A stretch of DNA of 7,240 nucleotides from NCBI GenBank assembly GCA_050014815.1, contig JBEKCP010000313.1:1-7240 (forward strand), read 5' to 3'. This document shows positions 1 to 3,686 of this stretch, piece by piece (positions within the stretch are counted from its first letter, which is position 1; each line of letters starts with the position of its first letter). Position numbers and translations under genes: made by a program. The DNA comes from JBEKCP01 sp050014815 (GTDB lineage: Bacteria; Planctomycetota; Planctomycetia; Pirellulales; Thermoguttaceae). Below the pieces are notes generated by a model, which saw only the letters and a program-made list of their open reading frames with translations, was not told where the DNA came from and searched no databases.

Positions 1-338
1 CCCGACTCCGCCTGGAACCACGTCGCCAGAATGATGTCCGGCGAGTAGTAGTCGTCGCCCAGCCGGCGGTACTCGGGATTCACGACGCGGGTGAGGATGT
101 TCTTCGTACAGTTCTGGATGCAGCTCAGGCACCCTTTGCACTGGTAGATGTAGTCGAGGTAGCCGATCTCGTCGCGGAGGGCGTCGGCCTCGTCGCGGTA
201 GAGGCCGTAGATGCAGGCCCTCTTCACGCAGTTGTGGCAACTGGAGCAGTCTTCGCGCCAATCGACAATGCCCAGCTTGCCCACGGGCCGAAGGCGTGGT
301 GCGGTGGGCTTGGTGTGGATGGTGTACTTGGCTGGCAC
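1..338 (-). CDS. Dicluster ferredoxin domain, N-terminus of a probable glutamate-synthase-type FMN protein (partial)
   Basis: Only the first 112 codons are present; the gene leaves the window at its 3' end. I read it from the GTG at 338-336, which gives a start MPAKYTIHTKP. Two [4Fe-4S] motifs are visible: C31-x2-C34-x2-C37-x4-C42 and C67-x2-C70-x2-C73-x3-C77, each in a conserved-looking context (WREDCSSCHNCVK and YQCKGCLSCIQNCTK). The visible end, with SPDIILATWFQAESG, resembles the linker that precedes the FMN-binding glutamate synthase domain in archaeal-type GltB-like proteins, so I expect that domain further left. This is recall of the family, not a search. The start lies 2 bp after the metF stop (TAG, 343-341), with a GGAG inside the metF end, which suggests translational coupling. 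A stand-alone dicluster ferredoxin is the alternative. Likely role: cytoplasmic electron transfer in the same unit as MetF. Confidence 0.75.
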   Translation of the reverse strand, partial: MPAKYTIHTKPTAPRLRPVGKLGIVDWREDCSSCHNCVKRACIYGLYRDEADALRDEIGYLDYIYQCKGCLSCIQNCTKNILTRVVNPEYRRLGDDYYSPDIILATWFQAES

Positions 339-340
339 GG

Positions 341-1258
341 CTAGCGAGTCTCCAGGCCGGACTTCTCGATGATCTCCAGCGCGGCCGTCGCGTCGCCGTC
401 GCCCGAAACGCCGAAGCCGCGGAGCCCCGCAAGGCCGGCGAGCTTCCGGACCGTCTCGACCGCCGCCTCGATGGCGGCCACCCGCTTCGCACCCGGAGAG
501 GTGGCGGACTCGATCCGCTCCGCGACCGCCTCCGGAATCCTGGACGAGGGCCGCTTGTCCTCGCGATGCCGGGCCAGCACTTCCGCGGTGAGCGGCTGGA
601 TCCCGGCCAGGATGGCCACCTTCTCGTGGATTCCGCGCCGCGCGACTTCCTTCCACCAGGCATCGAAACGTTCGAGGTCGTAGACGGGCTGCGTGATAAG
701 AAAGGTTGCCCCGGCCGCGACTTTCTTCTCAAGCCGCAGCACCTGGAGTTCGACCGGATCGGCGTCGGGCGAGGCGACGGCCCCAAGACAGAAGGGCCCC
801 GCCCCTTCGACCGCCTGTTGGCCCACCAGCGAGGCGTCCCGCGCCAGACCGGCGTAGGCGGCCAGCAACTGGATGGAATCGACGTCGTAGACGTTCTTGG
901 CGGCGCGGAACTGTCCCAAGGTCTGGTGGCTGCCGCTGGTACACAGAAGGTTGCGGATGCCCAGCGCCTGGGCGCCCAGGGCCTCGGAGACCAGCGCGAT
1001 GCGGTTGCGGTCCCGCGTGGTCACGTGAAGGATCGGCTCGATCCCTTCGCCGGCCACGATCGCCGCGGCGGCCAGCGCCGACATCGAGACCCGGTCCCGG
1101 TTGTCGGTAATTCCCACGGCATGCACTTTGTCCGCGTATCGCCTGGCCGCCTGGCGCAAGGCGGCGGGGTCGGCGCCCGCAGGAGGCGTGATCTCCGCCA
1201 CCAGGAGCAGTTTTCCGGAAGCGATGCGGTCTTCGAGTCGGGTCGTTGGGTTGCTCAT
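341..1258 (-). CDS. metF: 5,10-methylenetetrahydrofolate reductase
   Basis: The 305-residue product is close to the usual length of bacterial MetF (about 300). It is a cytoplasmic FAD-dependent TIM-barrel enzyme interconverting 5,10-methylene- and 5-methyl-tetrahydrofolate for methionine synthesis or the methyl branch of the Wood-Ljungdahl pathway. Visible family marks are VAEITPP with the catalytic-type Glu22, TDNRDRVSMS (51-60), the flavin-contacting TTRDRNR (80-86), GAQALGIRNLL (95-105), YDVDSIQLL (124-132) and KKVAAGATFLITQPVYD. The TITPP/EITPP-like N-terminus and the SGxHQTLG loop look more like MetFs of anaerobes than E. coli MetF. Ser110 stands where the family usually has the active-site Asp of the GD motif (Asp120 in E. 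coli). The ATG at 1258 has no Shine-Dalgarno sequence, because G/C-rich repeat DNA abuts it. It lies in line with an FlpD-type gene upstream and a ferredoxin gene 2 bp downstream. Confidence 0.93.
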   Translation of the reverse strand: MSNPTTRLEDRIASGKLLLVAEITPPAGADPAALRQAARRYADKVHAVGITDNRDRVSMSALAAAAIVAGEGIEPILHVTTRDRNRIALVSEALGAQALGIRNLLCTSGSHQTLGQFRAAKNVYDVDSIQLLAAYAGLARDASLVGQQAVEGAGPFCLGAVASPDADPVELQVLRLEKKVAAGATFLITQPVYDLERFDAWWKEVARRGIHEKVAILAGIQPLTAEVLARHREDKRPSSRIPEAVAERIESATSPGAKRVAAIEAAVETVRKLAGLAGLRGFGVSGDGDATAALEIIEKSGLETR

Positions 1259-1259
1259 C

Positions 1260-1297
1260 GGGGACAGGGGTCGGGGGTCAGAGGGCAGGGGTCAGGA
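1260..1297. repeat. G-rich imperfect GGGGTCAG repeat before metF
   Basis: The plus strand carries five runs of three to five G separated by 2-5 bases (GGGGACAGGGGTCGGGGG, then TCAGAGGGCAGGGGTCAGG). It contains two GGGGTCAG copies. It ends one base from the metF ATG, so on the metF transcript it is a C-rich leader in place of a ribosome binding site. The spacing of the G runs fits a possible G-quadruplex on the template strand. Confidence 0.6.
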
Positions 1298-1355
1298 AAC
1301 CCGATAGCCGCGGGGACCATGCTTCGCACGGTGCCCACCCGCGCGTCCGTTGGGG

Positions 1356-1425
1356 GATTCGGGATTTAGGGATTTGGGGATTTGGGGATTTGGGGATTTG
1401 GGGATTTGGGGATTTGGGGATTTAG
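1356..1425. repeat. Octanucleotide tandem repeat (GATTTGGG)n
   Basis: Six perfect head-to-tail copies of GATTTGGG occupy 1371-1418. They are flanked by decayed units GATTCGG (1356-1362) and GATTTAGG (1363-1370), and by GATTTAG (1419-1425). The array lies between the FlpD-type gene and metF and reads as a telomere-like G-rich strand. Open frames through it give only a low-complexity Pro/Lys/Ser/Asn/Gln/Ile repeat and are not genes. Copy number is likely variable between strains because perfect short arrays slip. Confidence 0.9.
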
Positions 1426-1450
1426 TTTAGCGGGCGGGCTTGCCCGCCGT
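1424..1450 (+). repeat. Intergenic hairpin repeat, copy 1 (27-bp core)
   Basis: The 27-bp core is identical, in inverted orientation, to 5741-5767. Its centre GGCGGGCTTGCCCGCC (1434-1449) is a perfect 7-bp stem with a TT loop, preceded by AGTTTAGC. Here it overlaps the 3' end of the FlpD-type gene and supplies its last seven codons and TAA stop. The adjacent GATTTGGG array and the GGGATTA units beside copy 2 suggest a composite element of G-rich satellite plus hairpin. It could act as a terminator or an mRNA stabiliser; that is inference. Confidence 0.85.
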
Positions 1451-1879
1451 GGTCTGCTCGCCGCCGTGGGCGTGAAGTGGACTCTCGCCCAGGGCACAAA
1501 TCCGCGCCACGGCGGCGCGGACGAGGTTGTCGAGTTGTTCGGGGGGGCCGTCGGGCGAAACATGGACCAGTTCGGCCCGCTCGGGCTCCAGCCCGATCTC
1601 TCCGAGCAGGCGCTTTAGCGTGCCGACGCGGACTTCCGCGCGGTAGTTGCCCTGCGACAGGTGGCAGTCGCCCTTGGGGCACGCCACGACGCACACTCCG
1701 CGCGCCCCACCCTCGATCGCGTGGCACAGGTACTGGCCGTCCGTCTTGCCGCTGCACGGGACCTCGCGGACGAGGACCCTCGCCGAGTCCTGGTTCCACT
1801 GGCGAGGCAGAGACCCCTGACGCGGAATGCAATTCGTACACACGTAGACCAGAACGTCAGGCGAAAAGGCAACCTGCAT
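1427..1879 (-). CDS. FlpD/MvhD-type iron-sulfur electron transfer protein
   Basis: This 150-residue product matches the FlpD/MvhD family (hydrogenase iron-sulfur subunit, about 140 residues), which passes electrons between heterodisulfide-reductase-like flavoproteins and a partner enzyme. Family marks are VYVCTNC near the N-terminus (C14, C17), REVPCSGKTDGQ (C42), GGARGVCVVACPKGDCH (C63, C67, C72) and LSQGNYRAEVRVGTLKRLLGEIGLEPER in shorter blocks after it. I chose the ATG at 1879-1877 because MQVAFSPDVLVYVCTNC fits the usual compact N-terminus. An in-frame ATG at 1918 and a GTG at 1933 are alternatives, and no start has a strong Shine-Dalgarno sequence. The last seven residues (TAGKPAR) and the stop come from the repeat at 1424-1450, so the native C-terminus was probably different. 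It precedes metF by 168 bp in the same direction. In acetogens MvhD-type proteins are found with MetF complexes, which supports a shared role here. Confidence 0.82.
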   Translation of the reverse strand: MQVAFSPDVLVYVCTNCIPRQGSLPRQWNQDSARVLVREVPCSGKTDGQYLCHAIEGGARGVCVVACPKGDCHLSQGNYRAEVRVGTLKRLLGEIGLEPERAELVHVSPDGPPEQLDNLVRAAVARICALGESPLHAHGGEQTTAGKPAR

Positions 1880-1923
1880 GGCAACTCTGGACCTCGGCCG
1901 TCGGGCGCAAACATTCATCCTAA

Positions 1924-1959
1924 CCGAAAGCACAACATAAAAAAAGTGGCTTCTTTCGG
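1924..1959. promoter_or_regulatory. Dyad CCGAAAG-N22-CTTTCGG upstream of the FlpD-type gene
   Basis: Perfect 7-bp arms lie at 1924-1930 and 1953-1959, with a seven-T tract (minus strand) in the spacer. A TTATAT sequence 10-20 bp further upstream on the minus strand could be a -10 box, but I see no matching -35. The dyad could be an operator or a leader stem-loop. No known regulator is recognised. Confidence 0.3.
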
Positions 1960-2076
1960 ATCGCCATATAAGCGTTTCTAATTTCCCGACCCGAGTCTTG
2001 CACGCTGCTGATACAAGGCCCCGTTTCCCCTCCTGGCGAGGGTTGGGTCGGCGAATTGCGGCAGGTTTAGATTGCA

Positions 2077-2104
2077 GAAATCGATGTAGGCGTCATTCGA
2101 TTTC
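2077..2104 (-). terminator. Possible terminator dyad after the CcbP-like gene
   Basis: GAAATCGA (2077-2084) and TCGATTTC (2097-2104) form a perfect 8-bp inverted repeat with a 12-nt loop, 18 bp past the stop of the CcbP-like gene. No T tract follows, so intrinsic termination is uncertain. Confidence 0.35.
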
Positions 2105-2119
2105 GTTTAGCTGGCGGGC
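2105..2119 (+). repeat. Partial copy of the hairpin repeat
   Basis: GTTTAGCTGGCGGGC matches 14 of 15 bases of the left half of copy 1 (1425-1439). The right arm of the hairpin is missing. It abuts the 3' end of the CcbP-like gene, another gene-end position for this element. Confidence 0.45.
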
Positions 2120-2122
2120 CCA

Positions 2123-2518
2123 TCAGAGGCTGTTCCACAGCCAATACAGATAGTCGTCGACCAGTTGACGATTGGGCTCGTCTGCCTGGAGCCCGAGATC
2201 GGCCAGCGGCAGCTCCTGGATCGTGCCGTCGATCTGGACCCTGCAAAAAAGGCCGTACATGCGGCGTCTGGGGCTATCCGACAGGCCCAACACGGTGACG
2301 TAACGCACGATGTGATGGACGGGGGGAGTAGTCTCGGCGTACAGGGCCTGAAACGGGAACGACAGCTCCCGGGACAGGTATTGATGGTACTGTAATAGCG
2401 TTTCCTTGCTCAGTCTCGGCAGTGGCACGTGGGCCGGCAGGCCAAAGGCGGCGCAGATACGATCCTCCTCCCGGTCAATCTGCTTCAGATGGCCAGGCGA
2501 TACGTTCGATTCACGCAT
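2123..2518 (-). CDS. Small CcbP-like (calcium-binding protein family) hypothetical protein
   Basis: The product is 131 residues, acidic at its C-terminal half, with no signal peptide or membrane segment. The layout LLQYHQYLSRELSFPFQALY (41-60), VTVLGLSDS (74-82), YGLFCRV (88-94), ELPLADLGL (102-110) and EPNRQLVDDYLYWLWN (114-129) recalls the cyanobacterial CcbP calcium-binding family. That family has the same LPFPF, VLGL, PLA and DWxYW-like blocks. This is recognition from memory, so calcium binding remains inferred. I chose the ATG at 2518-2516. An open frame continues upstream to 2707 without family-like sequence, and the promoter at 2559-2587 would place the transcript start inside it. No clear Shine-Dalgarno sequence is present. 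It is divergent from the superoxide dismutase gene and shares its control region. Confidence 0.72.
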   Translation of the reverse strand: MRESNVSPGHLKQIDREEDRICAAFGLPAHVPLPRLSKETLLQYHQYLSRELSFPFQALYAETTPPVHHIVRYVTVLGLSDSPRRRMYGLFCRVQIDGTIQELPLADLGLQADEPNRQLVDDYLYWLWNSL

Positions 2519-2558
2519 GGAAACACCGTCCCATTTTTGTCGCGGTGGAGCAGCATTC

Positions 2559-2587
2559 AGCTTAGACAACCCCCGCCGGGCCGTCAA
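2559..2587 (-). promoter_or_regulatory. Sigma-70-type promoter for the CcbP-like gene
   Basis: On the minus strand TTGACG (2587-2582) is followed after exactly 17 bp by TAAGCT (2564-2559). Five of six -35 bases match consensus, and the -10 box keeps the key T, A and final T. The transcript would start near 2552, leaving a leader of about 34 nt before the ATG at 2518. Confidence 0.6.
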
Positions 2588-2628
2588 GCAGCCGACACGT
2601 TCAACTCGGGCGGTTCTTCTATCGGGGG

Positions 2629-2656
2629 CCGACGCTAATACGGGGGGTAGCGTCGG
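2629..2656. other. Perfect 9-bp inverted repeat in the divergent region
   Basis: CCGACGCTA (2629-2637) and TAGCGTCGG (2648-2656) are perfectly complementary with a 10-nt loop containing six G. It lies about 40 bp upstream of the -35 box of the CcbP-like promoter and about 90 bp upstream of the candidate superoxide dismutase promoter. This placement suits an operator or a hairpin barrier, but no regulator is recognised. Confidence 0.55.
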
Positions 2657-2747
2657 GTCACTTCCCCGGGGCCGGTCTCTCGACTTGGGTTTGCCGGAAA
2701 AGCCCACACTGGCGAGGAATCAGCCTTTCCGAAAAATCCTTGCCCCC

Positions 2748-2775
2748 TTGCCTTTCCGGGGCTAGGCGCTAGGAT
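2748..2775 (+). promoter_or_regulatory. Weak candidate promoter for the superoxide dismutase gene
   Basis: TTGCCT (2748-2753), 16 bp, TAGGAT (2770-2775): four of six bases match consensus in each box. It would give a leader of about 43 nt. One copy of the GCCTTTCCG direct repeat overlaps the -35 box. Confidence 0.28.
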
Positions 2776-2824
2776 GTCCGGTTCCTGCGGGCCGAAGTTT
2801 CATTGGTTTCGAGGAGATCAGGCC

Positions 2825-3550
2825 ATGCGACGACGTCAGTTCTTATCCGGTTCCTTGGCGGCGGGTGCGGGGCTGATCCTCGCCGGTTCAGCCGTGCCCG
2901 GCCACGCCAAGCGAGAACGTTTCACCCCACTAACGCCCACCAAAGGAGGTTCGCCCATGAGTTTCCAGCAGCCACCGCTCCCCTACGCCCTCGGAGCACT
3001 GGCCCCGTTCCTCAAAGAGGAGCAGATGATGTATCACTACGAGAAACATCACGCGGCATACTTCAAGAAGCTCAACGGCCTGGTCGAAGGCAAGCCGGAG
3101 GCCAATCTGCCGCTGCGGACGCTGGTGATCCAATCCACCGGGCCGGTCTTCAACAACGCGGCCCAGGGCTGGAACCACACGTTCTTCTGGAACTCGATGT
3201 CGCCCACCGGCGGCGGCCAGCCGAAGGGGGCCCTGCTGGCGGCGATCCAGCGGGACTTCGGCGGCCTGGACAATTTCAAGAAGGAGTTCTCCGACAAGGC
3301 GGCTGCCCTGTTCGGATCGGGCTGGACCTGGCTGGCCGCCGACAAGCAGGGCAAGCTGGAGATCATGCCGCTGGGCAATGCCGACACGCCCCTGAAGCAC
3401 GACCGTGAGCCCATCCTGACGCTCGATGTCTGGGAGCACGCCTATTACGTCGATTACCGCAACGAGCGGCCCAAGTTCATCGAGGGCTTCTGGACCAAGG
3501 TCAACTGGGACTTCGCCGCCAGGTGCCTCGCCGAACCGGGGAGGGCGTGA
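2825..3550 (+). CDS. sodB: Superoxide dismutase, iron type, with twin-arginine signal
   Basis: The 241-residue product converts superoxide to oxygen and hydrogen peroxide. Residues 1-28 form a twin-arginine signal (RRRQFLSG, then a hydrophobic Ala/Gly/Leu stretch ending GHA), so the full form is probably exported. From Met45 (MSFQQPPLPYALGALAP) it aligns directly with the start of E. coli SodB (MSFELPALPYAKDALAP). The metal ligands are His71, His118, Asp201 and His205. Gln114 in NNAAQGWNH and Ala186 in GNADTPL point to the iron type rather than manganese. The start at 2825 has GAGGAG 8 bp upstream. A second, stronger start at 2957 would give a 197-residue cytoplasmic form. No partner gene follows; the HEAT gene is convergent. 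Confidence 0.93.
   Translation: MRRRQFLSGSLAAGAGLILAGSAVPGHAKRERFTPLTPTKGGSPMSFQQPPLPYALGALAPFLKEEQMMYHYEKHHAAYFKKLNGLVEGKPEANLPLRTLVIQSTGPVFNNAAQGWNHTFFWNSMSPTGGGQPKGALLAAIQRDFGGLDNFKKEFSDKAAALFGSGWTWLAADKQGKLEIMPLGNADTPLKHDREPILTLDVWEHAYYVDYRNERPKFIEGFWTKVNWDFAARCLAEPGRA
2942..2959 (+). promoter_or_regulatory. Internal ribosome binding site and second start of the superoxide dismutase gene
   Basis: AAAGGAGG (2942-2949) stands 7 bp before ATG 2957-2959. It is the best Shine-Dalgarno sequence in the window, and it lies in the linker after the signal peptide. The ATG is the exact counterpart of the E. coli SodB start codon, so a signal-less enzyme could be made from the same mRNA. Confidence 0.6.
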
Positions 3551-3582
3551 GGTCCAGCCGATGGATGACTTCCGGACTCGGC

Positions 3583-3615
3583 CACGGATGGAACACGGAT
3601 CGAACACGGATTGAA
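3583..3615. repeat. 11-bp tandem repeat CACGGATNGAA, three copies
   Basis: CACGGATGGAA, CACGGATCGAA and CACGGATTGAA follow each other without gaps, differing only at position 8. The array sits 32 bp after the superoxide dismutase stop, between convergent genes. The variable base is a simple position in each unit; no coding role is seen. Confidence 0.8.
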
Positions 3616-3650
3616 TGGTCAGTTCTGGTAGAACGAAGGTCTCCCTGTTA

Positions 3651-3674
3651 TGGCACGGCCAGGAGCCCGTGCCA
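3651..3674. terminator. Hairpin between the convergent sodB and HEAT genes
   Basis: TGGCACGG (3651-3658) and CCGTGCCA (3667-3674) form a perfect 8-bp stem with an 8-nt loop, 12 bp after the HEAT gene stop. It could terminate transcription from both sides, but no T tract is present. The rest of the 136-bp gap holds only the 11-bp repeat. Confidence 0.5.
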
Positions 3675-3686
3675 CAGCGGGATGGC

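Larger units (their letters stand above)
2519..2824. other. 306-bp divergent intergenic control region
   Basis: This gap between the CcbP-like gene (minus) and the superoxide dismutase gene (plus) holds no credible gene. It holds a good minus-strand promoter, a 9-bp hairpin, a weak plus-strand promoter, a 9-bp direct repeat GCCTTTCCG (2723-2731 and 2750-2758) and a tandem GCTAGG pair (2761-2772). The plus-strand Shine-Dalgarno GAGGAG is at 2811-2816. Confidence 0.6.

Noticed and set aside
296..1369. Plus-strand open frame of 357 codons
   Set aside because: It is antisense to metF, which has clear family motifs, and it runs into the tandem repeats. The Arg/Gly-rich composition is typical of a GC-rich shadow frame.
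1356..1425. CRISPR array
   Set aside because: The units are 8 bp and contiguous with no spacers, so this is a simple satellite.
1366..1563. Minus-strand frame encoding a Pro/Lys/Ser/Asn/Gln/Ile repeat peptide
   Set aside because: The repetitive peptide is only the translation of the GATTTGGG satellite.
2519..2707. N-terminal extension of the CcbP-like protein by 63 codons
   Set aside because: The extension looks non-coding, contains the promoter and the hairpin, and the family-like sequence begins after the ATG at 2518.
2774..2824. Upstream start of the superoxide dismutase at 2774
   Set aside because: It would place 17 residues before the twin-arginine signal, overlap the candidate -10 box, and lacks a ribosome binding site. 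The start at 2825 has GAGGAG.
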